DNA of 64,000 bases from Rhizobium sp. WYCCWR10014 (GTDB lineage: Bacteria; Pseudomonadota; Alphaproteobacteria; Rhizobiales; Rhizobiaceae), in assembly GCF_001657485.1 (NCBI RefSeq), contig NZ_LXFU01000048.1, positions 62,001-126,000 on the forward strand. Direction: 5' to 3'. Shown one piece after another: positions 52,847 through 61,261 of the stretch; position 1 is the stretch's first letter, and each line of letters opens with the position of its first letter. Both the position numbers and the translations under genes were made by a program. Under the pieces are notes generated by a model that had not been told where the DNA came from, did no database searches, and worked only from the letters and a program-made list of their open reading frames with translations.

Positions 52847-52993
52847 GTGACTTCGAAGAAGAGCAGTACCGGCGAACAGCAGGCGGCCAAGCCAGACCTC
52901 GCCGCCAACTATCGCCCCGTCGGCCTGAAGGCTGTTGCCGCAGCATCGCTGATGGCGAAGCATAAGCCGACCAGCGTCAAAAAATCCGCTTGA
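52847..52993 (+). CDS. 48-residue basic protein of unknown function
   Basis: GTG 52847 opens a frame of 49 codons to TGA 52991-52993, reading MTSKKSSTGEQQAAKPDL first and ending KPTSVKKSA. The strong ribosome site AAGGAG (52835-52840) lies six bases ahead of the GTG, and the region upstream is AT-rich and promoter-like. The product is lysine/alanine-rich with no membrane segment. I do not recognise it. The good ribosome site and isolated position make it a credible gene, though not proven. Confidence 0.6.
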   Translation: MTSKKSSTGEQQAAKPDLAANYRPVGLKAVAAASLMAKHKPTSVKKSA

Positions 52994-53219
52994 GGCGGAA
53001 GGCTTCAAATTGGAATCATGCGTGCTTTCGGGTTACATGCGTAAGGCACCGCTGACGAAGTCAATGACGAGGCAATCGCCGGAAGTCTTCCGACAACGCT
53101 CTGGCGACATAAGCACAACCCGAAAAACCTGATGGGACCAAGCGACGCATCGCCGCCGCCGATGTGATACGTCGGCGCCGATCGGTCACCGACGGGCCTG
53201 TAGATGCGACCGATCCCTT

Positions 53220-53984
53220 TCAGAAGAAGCTGAGCTGGGCGTCGTCAGACTTTTGCTTGTCGGGCGCCTTCAGCGGTTTTTCGATGGCGACCGGCTCCTG
53301 CAGGTCGGGACCCATATTGGCAACCTTGTTGACCTTGTCGGAGACCGGGACGGCCTCGAAGAAATCGTCCTGAACCGGCTGCATCAGGTCGACCACCTCG
53401 CGTGGCTCCTGCGTCTTGCAATCCAGCCAGCGCGTGAAATCCTCAGGTCTGATGACGACGGGCATGCGATCGTGGATCGCTGATATGGCTGAATTGGCCG
53501 AGGTCGTCAGGATCGCACCGGTATCGACCTCGGAGCCGTCGGCCGAGGACCATGTCTCCATCAGCCCGGCAAAGGCGATGACCCCGCCCTGGCGCGGCCT
53601 GATCCAATAGGCCTGCGGCTTCTCGCCGCTTTCCTTGGACGGGCGATGCCATTCATAGAAACCGGAGGCCGGAATGAGCACGCGGCGATGACGCATGGCG
53701 GCGCGGAAAGAGGCTTTGCCAATCGCGGTTTCGGAGCGCGCGTTGATCAGCAGCGGGAAATCTCTCGGATCCTTGACCCAGCCCGGCGTCAGGCCCCAGC
53801 GCACGAGCACGGCGCGTCGGTCGGCCAAGTTACTGCCCTGCTCCCTGCCCTCGCCTGATATGACGATGAGGATCGGCTGCGTCGGCGCGATGTTGTAGCG
53901 CGCCGGAAAATCGTCGAGATCGAGACCGGAGAAGACGTCGCTCAGGTCGACGCTGGAGACTGTCAGGGCGAAACGTCCACACAT
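53220..53984 (-). CDS. SOS response-associated peptidase (SRAP/YedK family)
   Basis: A 254-residue protein of the HMCES/YedK family, which shields abasic sites in single-stranded DNA by a crosslink through Cys2. MCGRFALT gives the catalytic Cys2, NIAPTQPI holds the conserved Asn, LVRWGLTPGWVKDP and NARSETA follow, GFYEWH carries the Glu, and the late HDRMPVVI segment has the His. Complete active-site set. The proline-containing tail (EPVAIEKPLKAPDKQK) is an extension. Confidence 0.96.
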   Translation of the reverse strand: MCGRFALTVSSVDLSDVFSGLDLDDFPARYNIAPTQPILIVISGEGREQGSNLADRRAVLVRWGLTPGWVKDPRDFPLLINARSETAIGKASFRAAMRHRRVLIPASGFYEWHRPSKESGEKPQAYWIRPRQGGVIAFAGLMETWSSADGSEVDTGAILTTSANSAISAIHDRMPVVIRPEDFTRWLDCKTQEPREVVDLMQPVQDDFFEAVPVSDKVNKVANMGPDLQEPVAIEKPLKAPDKQKSDDAQLSFF

Positions 53985-54025
53985 CGGCCTGTCTTTACAC
54001 TCGACTCATATCCGGTCAAGACGCC

Positions 54026-54346
54026 TTAGCCTCTCGGCGCGAAGAGGATAAGGCTGGCGCCGGCAAGGCAGATCAGCGCGCCGCCGATATCATAACGATC
54101 AGGCACGCGGGCTTCGACCAGCCAGAGCCAGAGCAGCGAGGCGAGGATATAAATGCCGCCATAGGCCGCGAAGGTACGGCCGGCAGCTTCGCTCGGCACC
54201 AGCGTCAGAAGCCACGCGAAAAGCGCCAGGGAGACCATGCCCGGCGCCAGCCACCAGACGGGCTTTTCGAGCTTCAGCCATGCCCAGAAGGCAAAGCAGC
54301 CGGCGATCTCGAAGAGGGCAGCAAACGCAAAGATGATGTAGGTCAC
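54026..54346 (-). CDS. YnfA family membrane protein
   Basis: A 106-residue four-helix membrane protein (UPF0060/YnfA, related to small multidrug transporters). LFEIAGCFAFWAWL and AYGGIYILASLLWLWLVEARVPDRYDIGGALICLAG are family text. The transported substrate, if any, is not established. Lies 41 bases from the SRAP gene on the same strand. Confidence 0.94.
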   Translation of the reverse strand: MTYIIFAFAALFEIAGCFAFWAWLKLEKPVWWLAPGMVSLALFAWLLTLVPSEAAGRTFAAYGGIYILASLLWLWLVEARVPDRYDIGGALICLAGASLILFAPRG

Positions 54347-54418
54347 GGAAGCACCTTTCGAATCCCCGTCGCACTATTCCTCCGATAAGATGGGCCATCA
54401 CAGCAAGAGCAGCCTCCG

Positions 54419-54835
54419 ATGATCTCCACCGCCAAAGCCGCCTCCTCCGCCATTCTCGAACGCGAAGGACGATTCCTCCTCGTGTTGCGGCGCAACCCGC
54501 CTTCCGCTGACATGTATGCCTTTCCCGGCGGGCGGGCCGAGCCCGGCGAAACGCCGGAGCAAACGGCATTGCGCGAACTGCATGAAGAGACCGGCATTTC
54601 GGCACATAATCCGCGGCTGTTTTCGACCTACGACCTGAAAACGCATGCTGCCGACGGCAGCGTCAACAGCCATTTCCTGCTGTCGGTCTTCCGCGTCGAT
54701 GCGGATCGGGACGCGGTGGCGCAAGCCGCCGACGATGCGGCCGCCCTCGGCTGGTATACGGTAGAGGAAATCCGGCGACTGCCCGTGCCGCAGAGCGTGC
54801 TCGAATGCGCAGAGCGGCTGGCGGGCGGCGAATAG
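54419..54835 (+). CDS. Nudix hydrolase
   Basis: A 138-residue protein with an intact Nudix box GGRAEPGETPEQTALRELHE followed by ETGI (pattern Gx5Ex7REUXEEXGU), the metal-binding catalytic helix that cleaves nucleoside-diphosphate-linked substrates. Preference (8-oxo-dGTP, ADP-ribose or other) cannot be read. Divergent from the YnfA gene. Confidence 0.92.
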   Translation: MISTAKAASSAILEREGRFLLVLRRNPPSADMYAFPGGRAEPGETPEQTALRELHEETGISAHNPRLFSTYDLKTHAADGSVNSHFLLSVFRVDADRDAVAQAADDAAALGWYTVEEIRRLPVPQSVLECAERLAGGE

Positions 54836-54869
54836 ACGTGGAAACTTTCAAGCACGCCTTGTTGCCGTC

Positions 54870-55313
54870 ATGCTGAGCATATCAACTGTGAACATGATTC
54901 CCGTTCGACGCGTTTTTCTGTCCCTGCTCGTCCTCGCCGGCCCCACGATGGCGCAGGGCAAGAATACGCCGCCTCCACAGGAGGAGCAGATTGCACCGCC
55001 GATCGTGACCGTGCCCTATGACGACAAGCTGGCGCGGTTCGCCGAGGTGCTGGGTTCGGTGCATTATCTCAGAACGCTCTGCAAGGCTCCTGGCGGCGAC
55101 GAGTGGCGAAACGGCATGCAGCAGTTGCTCGATTCGGAGACCGGCAACGAGCCGCAGCGCAAGGAAAAGCTGACAGCGGCCTTCAATCGCGGCTATCGCG
55201 CCTTCGCCTCGGTCTATACGGATTGCACCCCGGCGGCCATCGTGGCAGAAGAGCGCTACCGTAACGAAGGTGCAACACTTGCCACAGAAATTACCTCGCG
55301 CTTTGGAAATTGA
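54870..55313 (+). CDS. TIGR02301 family secreted protein
   Basis: A 147-residue protein with a signal peptide (RRVFLSLLVLAGPTMAQG) and the text LARFAEVLGSVHYLRTLC, matching the TIGR02301 family of alphaproteobacterial periplasmic proteins of unknown role. Two cysteines (LRTLC and YTDC) may form a disulfide. ATG 54894 (MIPVRRV) is an alternative start with a tighter signal peptide. Confidence 0.8.
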   Translation: MLSISTVNMIPVRRVFLSLLVLAGPTMAQGKNTPPPQEEQIAPPIVTVPYDDKLARFAEVLGSVHYLRTLCKAPGGDEWRNGMQQLLDSETGNEPQRKEKLTAAFNRGYRAFASVYTDCTPAAIVAEERYRNEGATLATEITSRFGN

Positions 55314-55416
55314 CGTTTAATTAACCTGTTTTCGCAAGCGGACGTGTCGTTTTGGGAAAAGGCTGTTAGTGTTGTTAACGGTGCAGTAAGACATGGGAAG
55401 TGCTGAGGAAAAAACA

Positions 55417-55674
55417 ATGGAAGCAAGCCTCAACGACATCGACGACATGATCGTCCACGAAAAGATGCAGGCAGCTCTGGAGTACCAGAACGAGGCTTGG
55501 GCCGACGGTATGGCCGACGGGATCGAGCCTGAAATCATCGCAGATGCTGCCATTGCACATGCGCTGCGCGAGACGATCAGATTGCATGGGGAAAAGAGCG
55601 CCGAAGCCCTGCTGGATTCACTGCGTGAGCGCATGCTTGCCGGCGAATTCTCTACGAACCGCACCCTGCAATAA
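55417..55674 (+). CDS. small acidic protein of unknown function
   Basis: An 85-residue acidic helical protein (EASLNDIDDMIVHEKMQAAL at the start) with no signal or membrane segment. I chose ATG 55417 because GAGGA lies seven bases upstream; the frame also offers ATG 55393. Recurrent alanine/glutamate heptad-like pattern suggests helices. Function unknown. Followed closely by a secreted-protein gene. Confidence 0.65.
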   Translation: MEASLNDIDDMIVHEKMQAALEYQNEAWADGMADGIEPEIIADAAIAHALRETIRLHGEKSAEALLDSLRERMLAGEFSTNRTLQ

Positions 55675-55692
55675 TTGTTATCAGAGAGTTTG

Positions 55693-56451
55693 ATGCACAC
55701 CGGTAAAGAGAAAGTTTCGCGAATTTCGCTCGCGCCGGTGCTGCTTGCGTTCAGCCTCGCCGCCGGCAATGTTTTCCTTGCGCCGGCAGCCTACGCGCTT
55801 TCCGAACTGCACAAGATCCCTGGCCAGGCGGCTAACGAGACGCCGCCCGCACAGGGAAGCGCTCAGGGACAGAGCCAGCCTCAGGGCGGGGCCACTCCCG
55901 GCGTTCCCATGGCCGACCCGCTGGTCAACAGCCAGAGCAATCAGGGTGTCGACAAGACGCCCGGCGCCCAGGATAATTCCAAGCCCGTCGAGGTGATCTA
56001 CGACATCAGCAAGGTGCCAGAACCGGTTCGCAAAATGCGCGAGCAGATCGTCGAGGCGGCCGCCTCCGGCGATCTCGAGCGGCTGCGGCCGCTGATGGGC
56101 GCCGGCGCCGACCAGACGCAGGTGACTGTGGGCGAACCGACCGACGATCCGATCGGCACGCTGAAGGATCTGTCGGGCGATCCTGACGGCGACGAGATCC
56201 TTGCCATCATGCTCGACATCATCTCGACCGGCTTCGTGCATGTCGGCCAGGGCACGCCCGACGACATGTATGTGTGGCCCTATTTTGCCGAGAAGGACCT
56301 GAAGTCGCTGACACCGCCGGAGCGCGTCGAGTTGTTGCGCATCGTCACGGCCGGCGATCTCTCCGACATGCAGGAATTCGGCGGATATAATTTCTATCGC
56401 CTCGGCATTACGCCTGAGGGTAAATGGAAATTCTTCACAGCAGGCGATTGA
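55693..56451 (+). CDS. secreted proline/glutamine-rich protein of unknown function
   Basis: A 252-residue protein with a long N-terminal signal (PVLLAFSLAAGNVFLAPAAYA), a low-complexity linker (QGSAQGQSQPQGG) and a folded C-terminal part with PEPVRKMREQIVEAAASGDLERLRPLM and DDMYVWPYFAEKDLKSLTP. It resembles conserved rhizobial periplasmic proteins, but I know no function. ATG 55693 precedes the signal peptide properly. Confidence 0.75.
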   Translation: MHTGKEKVSRISLAPVLLAFSLAAGNVFLAPAAYALSELHKIPGQAANETPPAQGSAQGQSQPQGGATPGVPMADPLVNSQSNQGVDKTPGAQDNSKPVEVIYDISKVPEPVRKMREQIVEAAASGDLERLRPLMGAGADQTQVTVGEPTDDPIGTLKDLSGDPDGDEILAIMLDIISTGFVHVGQGTPDDMYVWPYFAEKDLKSLTPPERVELLRIVTAGDLSDMQEFGGYNFYRLGITPEGKWKFFTAGD

Positions 56452-56549
56452 TGCCCGTCTCGCCTGCGCTTTTCACGTTTCGCATGGCGCTTGCGATCCA
56501 CCTCATGAAGACATACCTCTGAGCGATAACCAACGCGACAGGTTCCGCC

Positions 56550-57440
56550 ATGCCAGCCGTATTCCTGAAAGACCGCTCCTTGCTCTTCGTCAGCGGCGCG
56601 GAAGCCCAATCCTTCCTGCAGAACCTGATCACCACCGATATCGCCGCGATCGAGGCCGATGAGGCGCGGCCCGGGGCATTGCTGACGCCGCAGGGCAAGA
56701 TCCTCTTCGACTTCATGATCTGGCGGCACGGCGAAGGTTACACGATCGAGACCGATGCCGGCCAGCGCGACGGGCTGCTGAAGCGGCTGACGATGTACAA
56801 GCTACGCGCCGCCGTCGCACTTGCGCCAAGCACCGAAGAGGGCGTTACCGTTTCCTGGGGCGAGGATGCCGAGGGCGCCTGGGGCAGCCAGAGCGCCCGG
56901 GGCAGCCAAGGCGCCCGAGACAGCCAAGGCGTCCGAGACAGCCGCTTCGACAAGGCGGGGGTCACGCTGATCCGCCGGCCCGGCAAACATGGCGATGGTG
57001 CAGAAGCGCTCTATGACGCGCTGCGCATCAGCCACGGCGTCGTCACATCAGGATCTGATTTCGCCCTGCAGGATGCCTTCCCGCACGACGTGCTGATGGA
57101 TTTCAACGGTGGCCTCTCCTTCAGGAAAGGTTGCTATGTCGGCCAGGAGGTCGTCTCGCGCATGCAGCATCGCGGCACTGCGCGCCGGCGCGTTGTGACG
57201 GTGTCCGCCACAACGGATCTGCCGGGGACCGGGACGGAGATTACCGCCGCCGGCAAGCCGGTGGGAACACTCGGTTCGGTCGAAGGCGGCAATGGACTTG
57301 CGATCGTCCGCATCGACCGCGCCGGCGCCGCGATGGCAGCAGGCACGCCATTGCTGGCCGGCGACACGCCTGTTTCCCTCGTCCTGCCGGCATGGTCCGG
57401 TCTCCTCTTTCCCACAAGCGGCGACGAGGCCAGCGCGTGA
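56550..57440 (+). CDS. ygfZ: YgfZ/GcvT-like folate-binding protein
   Basis: A 296-residue protein of the YgfZ family, which uses tetrahydrofolate in maintaining iron-sulfur enzymes. The family motif KGCYVGQEVVSR holds the key Cys, and LLTPQGKILFDFMIW is typical. Residues about 111-130 contain a repeat-encoded insert (three 18-bp units, 56882-56935, reading GSQSAR, GSQGAR, DSQGVR). It ends with GTGA overlap with an HD-hydrolase gene. Confidence 0.92.
   Translation: MPAVFLKDRSLLFVSGAEAQSFLQNLITTDIAAIEADEARPGALLTPQGKILFDFMIWRHGEGYTIETDAGQRDGLLKRLTMYKLRAAVALAPSTEEGVTVSWGEDAEGAWGSQSARGSQGARDSQGVRDSRFDKAGVTLIRRPGKHGDGAEALYDALRISHGVVTSGSDFALQDAFPHDVLMDFNGGLSFRKGCYVGQEVVSRMQHRGTARRRVVTVSATTDLPGTGTEITAAGKPVGTLGSVEGGNGLAIVRIDRAGAAMAAGTPLLAGDTPVSLVLPAWSGLLFPTSGDEASA
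56882..56935 (+). repeat. three 18-bp tandem repeats inside ygfZ
   Basis: Units at 56882-56899, 56900-56917 and 56918-56935, consensus GGGCAGCCAAGGCGCCCG with drift in the first and third, in frame, adding six residues each. A partial fourth unit follows. Probably a slippage-expanded surface loop. Confidence 0.8.
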
Positions 57441-58045
57441 CACCGCCGAAAGCTCCGCGGGCCTGGCAGCGCATGCTGTCCGGGCGCAGGCTCGACCTGC
57501 TCGACCCCTCGCCGCTCGATGTCGAACTCATCGACATCGCTCACGGGCTTGCGCGCGTGGCCCGCTGGAACGGCCAGACCTCCGGAGATCATGCTTTTTC
57601 GGTGGCGCAGCACAGTCTCGTCGTCGAGGATATCTTCCGCCGCTTCAACGACGCGCGGCCGCAGGAGTGCCTGATGGCGCTGCTGCACGATGCACCCGAA
57701 TATGTGATCGGCGACATGATCTCGCCGTTCAAATCGGTGGTCGGCGGCGGCTACAAGACGGTGGAAAAGCGGCTGGAGGCCGCCGTGCACCTGCGCTTCG
57801 GCCTGCCGCCGCATCCCTCGCGCGATCTCAAGGACCGGATCAAAAAAGCCGACACGATCGCCGCCTATTTCGAAGCTACCGTGCTGGCTGGTTTCACACC
57901 CGCCGAGGCGCAGAAATTCTTCGGCCAGCCGCGTGGCATCAGCAAGGACATGCTGATGATCGAGCCCCTGCCGGCGATCGAAGCGCAGCGGTTGTTCTGC
58001 GAGCGCTTCGCGGCGATCGAGGTCGAGCGGGAGATGGTATCGTGA
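57437..58045 (+). CDS. HD-domain phosphohydrolase
   Basis: A 202-residue protein with an HD metal site: GDHAFSVAQHS and LLHDAPEYVIGDMISPFK, close to YfbR-like nucleotidases. GTG 57437 overlaps the ygfZ stop and the stop overlaps the next GTG start, so three genes are translationally coupled. Nucleotide substrate is likely but not shown. Confidence 0.85.
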   Translation: MTPPKAPRAWQRMLSGRRLDLLDPSPLDVELIDIAHGLARVARWNGQTSGDHAFSVAQHSLVVEDIFRRFNDARPQECLMALLHDAPEYVIGDMISPFKSVVGGGYKTVEKRLEAAVHLRFGLPPHPSRDLKDRIKKADTIAAYFEATVLAGFTPAEAQKFFGQPRGISKDMLMIEPLPAIEAQRLFCERFAAIEVEREMVS

Positions 58046-58572
58046 CCTTCATCGTCGTCTCGCCGCTGTCGCGCATCGCGGAAATGGCAGTGCGCCACAA
58101 GGCGCGTGACATGATAAGCCTGATCGCCAAGGAGCAAGCCTTTCACCGGCCGGGCGTGATCGCGGCCGATCGTCATCTGACACTTGGTATGAACGATATC
58201 GTCTTCAAGGGCACCGGCGATCTCGTGGCGCCTGACGAGACGCATGTGCAGGGGATTATCGACTTTGCCGCTTCGTGGCGGCAGGAGACGCCGCTGCTCA
58301 TCCATTGCTGGATGGGCGTGTCGCGATCGCCGGCCGCAGCGCTCATTGCCGCGCTGTCGCTGGCACCCGATCAGAGCGAGGAAATGCTTGCTCGCCGGCT
58401 GCGGGCCGCCTCTCCTTTCGCGACGCCGAATGCCCGGCTGATCGAGATCGGTGACGCGCTGCTTAACCGCAGCGGCAGGCTGGTCGCGGCGGTGCGGGCA
58501 ATCGGACGCGGCGCGGATGCCGACGGCAATGCGCCCTTCGTGCTTGCGATCCGAGACGCCGCCTGCGGTTGA
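58042..58572 (+). CDS. tyrosine/dual-specificity phosphatase-like protein
   Basis: A 176-residue protein with the cysteine phosphatase loop HCWMGVSRS (HCX5R, Cys89-Arg95), preceded by a domain with Asp/Glu-rich text (GLVAPDETHVQGIIDF in the related frame region). GTG start inside the HD gene stop (GTGA). Known relatives are alphaproteobacterial tyrosine-phosphatase-like proteins with unknown substrates. Confidence 0.8.
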   Translation: MTFIVVSPLSRIAEMAVRHKARDMISLIAKEQAFHRPGVIAADRHLTLGMNDIVFKGTGDLVAPDETHVQGIIDFAASWRQETPLLIHCWMGVSRSPAAALIAALSLAPDQSEEMLARRLRAASPFATPNARLIEIGDALLNRSGRLVAAVRAIGRGADADGNAPFVLAIRDAACG

Positions 58573-58629
58573 CCCTGCCGCCAGCCGCTCCATCTAGCCC
58601 CGACCACGCACAACCGACAGGGCCAGATC

Positions 58630-59514
58630 ATGGAACAACAGGCAGCCGATGTCCTCCTTGCCACGCGAACGGCACTCAGCCAGGCAAGCGCACTTGCCGT
58701 GCAATATTCCTTCTCCGTCCTCGGAGCGGTGATCCTGCTCGTCCTTGGCTGGACGCTGGCCGGCTTTGCCAGCCGCTGGGCCTATGAAGGCCTGTCGCGC
58801 GTTCATGGCATCGACGAGACGCTGGCGCGATTCTTCACCAATGTTCTGCGCTATGCGCTGCTCATCCTGGTGTTCATCACCGTGCTCGGTCAATTCGGCG
58901 TCCAGACCGCCTCGATCATCGCCGCCCTTGGCGCGGCAGGTCTGGCGATCGGACTGGCGCTGCAAGGGACACTGCAGAATATCGCCGCCGGCATCATGCT
59001 GCTGATCCTCAGGCCGTTCCGCGTCGGCGAATATATCGAGACTAGCAGCGTGGCCGGCACGGTGCGCGAAATCGGATTGTTTGCGACCGAACTCAGAACC
59101 GGCGACGGGCTCTACCGGTTGGCGCCGAATTCGACGCTCTGGAACACGCCGATTACCAATTTCAGCCGCGAGCCGACGCGGCGGGACGAGCTGAAAATCA
59201 GCGTCGCCGCCAAGGATGACGTCGATTTGGCGATGGAGAGGCTGATGCGCCTTGCCAAAGCCGATTCCAGAGTGCTGACGTCACCGGCACCCAGCGTCTT
59301 CATCGATAGCCTCGGTGACAGTGCGATCTCCGTAACGCTGCGCTACTGGGCAAAGACCGGCGATTGGTGGCTGGTCAGCCGTGACATGGTGAAGCGCGTG
59401 AAACTCGCCTTCGACGAGAATCCTGCCGCTGTGGCGGATGCTCCAGATGCCGCGCCGTCAAAAAAATCCAACGGCGGGGCAACGGCCGAAAAGGCGACGC
59501 AGACGCGGCAGTGA
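58630..59514 (+). CDS. mechanosensitive ion channel (MscS family)
   Basis: A 294-residue membrane protein with about three helices, the pore-lining helix showing LGAAGLAIGLALQGTLQNIAAG, then the MscS beta domain (PFRVGEYIETSSVAGTVREIG). It should relieve osmotic shock. A charged low-complexity tail ends the protein. Starts 57 bases after the phosphatase gene. Confidence 0.93.
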   Translation: MEQQAADVLLATRTALSQASALAVQYSFSVLGAVILLVLGWTLAGFASRWAYEGLSRVHGIDETLARFFTNVLRYALLILVFITVLGQFGVQTASIIAALGAAGLAIGLALQGTLQNIAAGIMLLILRPFRVGEYIETSSVAGTVREIGLFATELRTGDGLYRLAPNSTLWNTPITNFSREPTRRDELKISVAAKDDVDLAMERLMRLAKADSRVLTSPAPSVFIDSLGDSAISVTLRYWAKTGDWWLVSRDMVKRVKLAFDENPAAVADAPDAAPSKKSNGGATAEKATQTRQ

Positions 59515-59548
59515 GACATTGCAGCGCCGCGGATCTTATTAAGATCAG

Positions 59549-59615
59549 CTACGCTGCGCGCACCTTGAATTGCTGCATGGCTTTGTCCTTCAATCGATTC
59601 CGATTTAAGGAATTG
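59549..59615. repeat. dispersed intergenic element (family A, copy 3, inverted)
   Basis: ACCTTGAATTGCTGCAT and CAATCGATTCCGATTTAAGGA, the reverse complement of blocks in the copy at 37271-37369. It lies between the convergent MscS and SodC genes. Confidence 0.65.
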
Positions 59616-59623
59616 TGCCGTAG

Positions 59624-60139
59624 CTATTGGATGACGCCGCAGGAAAGTCTTTCGCCGGCATCACCAGAAGGCTGGCTGCGATAATCATCCGAATTGGCGT
59701 GCACCATCAATGCGCGTCCTCGAATGCCGTCGGTCTTGCCGTCGAGCGTGACCATGCTGTCGAAGATCTGTGCCCGTAGCATGCCGTCCTGCCCGACATA
59801 TTGATTGGGCATATCGCCGGCGTGCGGTCCCTTGGCGGCAAGAATGCCGTGCTCCGCCTTCTCAGGATTGAAATGACCGCCCGCCGATTCGTGATGGGTC
59901 GCGGCGTCGCAGCGGCCGGTCTCATGAACATGGAACGCCACCCATTTATTCACAGGCAGTCCCGATATCTCGACTTCGATCAGGACGCCGCCAGTGGCGG
60001 CAGCCGTCAGCTGTGCGCGACCGTCTTCCTTGCCGTCCTTGCCGACGAAATTGGCGACCGCCGTCTGCTTGTCCTGAGCGCCTGCCGGCAATGCAACCGC
60101 AAGCAGGCTCAAGGCGGCGATGATGCGCATGGCTTTCAT
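59624..60139 (-). CDS. sodC: copper/zinc superoxide dismutase
   Basis: A 171-residue periplasmic enzyme with a signal peptide (IIAALSLLAVALPAGA). Copper and zinc ligands lie in FHVHETGRC, GGHFNP, HAGDMPN and LMVHANSDDY; Cys in RCDAATHH and LSCGV can form the conserved disulfide. Detoxifies superoxide outside the cytoplasm. Complete. Confidence 0.96.
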   Translation of the reverse strand: MKAMRIIAALSLLAVALPAGAQDKQTAVANFVGKDGKEDGRAQLTAAATGGVLIEVEISGLPVNKWVAFHVHETGRCDAATHHESAGGHFNPEKAEHGILAAKGPHAGDMPNQYVGQDGMLRAQIFDSMVTLDGKTDGIRGRALMVHANSDDYRSQPSGDAGERLSCGVIQ

Positions 60140-60202
60140 GGATATCTCCTTCCGACCGGTTGTCCTTCTGAACGTATCAAACCGGAAGGTGTTCCTGATC
60201 TG

Positions 60203-60300
60203 GAGCGCCGCGCGTCCGACAGGACGCGCTAAGGACGCTCTACGACTTTAAATTGGCGCATAATCCTTTCCGAAAATCATTCCGATTTTCGGGGTTATGC
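60203..60300. repeat. 98-bp element, first of a tandem pair (family A, copy 4)
   Basis: Nearly identical to 60305-60402 with two mismatches (CCGACAGG against CCGGTAGG). Contains hairpins CGCGTCC/GGACGCG and CCGAAAATC/GATTTTCGG. Inverted relative to 37271-37369. Confidence 0.85.
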
Positions 60301-60304
60301 AGTA

Positions 60305-60402
60305 GAGCGCCGCGCGTCCGGTAGGACGCGCTAAGGACGCTCTACGACTTTAAATTGGCGCATAATCCTTTCCGAAAATCATTCCGATTTTCGGGGTTAT
60401 GC
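60305..60402. repeat. 98-bp element, second of a tandem pair (family A, copy 5)
   Basis: Second copy, separated by four bases from the first. The pair lies upstream of sodC (minus strand) and downstream of the EF-hand gene (minus strand), so it may affect both ends. Confidence 0.85.
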
Positions 60403-60473
60403 GCAGAGAAATCGAACGAGAAAAGCCGGCCAAATGGCCGGCTTGCAGATCGCCCGAATTGAGACGGCGGTCG

Positions 60474-60815
60474 TCAGGCCACAGCGTTGAAGTCGAACTG
60501 GCCATAAGTGTTACGGTAGAGATCGTCGGACTGATTGCCGGTCGCCGGCGCGGTCTGCTGCAACGGATAGGAAACGGCGATGCTGCTTGCCGTGCCACTG
60601 TTGCGCGTGTCCATCATCAGCGCGATCAGGCTGCCGGAAAATTTCGGCTGCGTGTCGCCGCGCGTGTCGTCTTCCAGGAGTTCCTTGATGATGCCGGGCT
60701 TCTCATCGGCGGCACGTTCGCCGCGGCTGAGGACGCCATCGCCATTGGCATCGAGACGCGAAAGCGTCGCCAGATATGCATATGAGGTGTCTGAAACGGA
60801 TGTGGTGCTGGTCAT
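60474..60815 (-). CDS. small EF-hand protein
   Basis: A 113-residue protein with one classical EF-hand loop, DANGDGVLSRGE (D1, N3, D5, E12 all present), near residue 25, predicted to bind calcium. No signal peptide is clear. The ATG at 60815 has GGAGG five bases upstream, so it is preferred to the ATG 12 bases before. Function unknown; similar small EF-hand proteins are common in Rhizobiaceae. Confidence 0.75.
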   Translation of the reverse strand: MTSTTSVSDTSYAYLATLSRLDANGDGVLSRGERAADEKPGIIKELLEDDTRGDTQPKFSGSLIALMMDTRNSGTASSIAVSYPLQQTAPATGNQSDDLYRNTYGQFDFNAVA

Positions 60816-61261
60816 ACAAACCTCCATTCACCGCCTTTTGCCAGTGGTGTTTGTACGCAATACGAACGTGGAAAATCAGTGCTGACTCGGTGGTTAAACT
60901 GATTTGCGCAGTGCGTCAATAAGTTGTTAACTTCTCATTAACAATGATTGACAGAGGTTAACGGAATGCCGCGAAGTCGCATGCCGCCTGCGCCAATTGG
61001 CCGATTTCCCGCATATTTCAGCGATTTTTCACATACAAACAATTGTCTGACCAAGTGCCCGTCGCTGTTGCACTGCAACCGAATATTAATTCGACCGATA
61101 GAAAATGGGCGTCACGCATTGCCACCAGACAGTCCGGCTATAAAAAGCAATTTCTGTGTTCATTTGAGAAAGGTTTTCATGTCCGGCGTAATGATGCACG
61201 TACGTCAATCGAAGGCACCTTCCCCCGATGCCGGGGCATCTGCTGCGCAAGACGCATCCAC
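60816..61261. other. 446-bp divergent promoter region of the EF-hand and GGDEF-EAL genes
   Basis: An AT-rich gap, unusual for this window. It contains a CtrA-like site (60927-60942) and several other TTAA words (60893, 60958). Upstream in-frame codons for the GGDEF-EAL gene exist but read as non-family text, so the region is taken as regulatory. Confidence 0.6.
60927..60942. promoter_or_regulatory. CtrA-like binding site
   Basis: TTAA (60927-60930), seven bases, TTAAC (60938-60942): the TTAA-N7-TTAAC pattern of the cell-cycle regulator CtrA in alphaproteobacteria. It lies between divergent EF-hand and GGDEF-EAL genes. Confidence 0.5.

Noticed and set aside
52994..53219. Small gene or RNA between the 48-residue ORF and the SRAP gene
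   Set aside because: No frame with a ribosome site and no clear structured RNA; left as unassigned.
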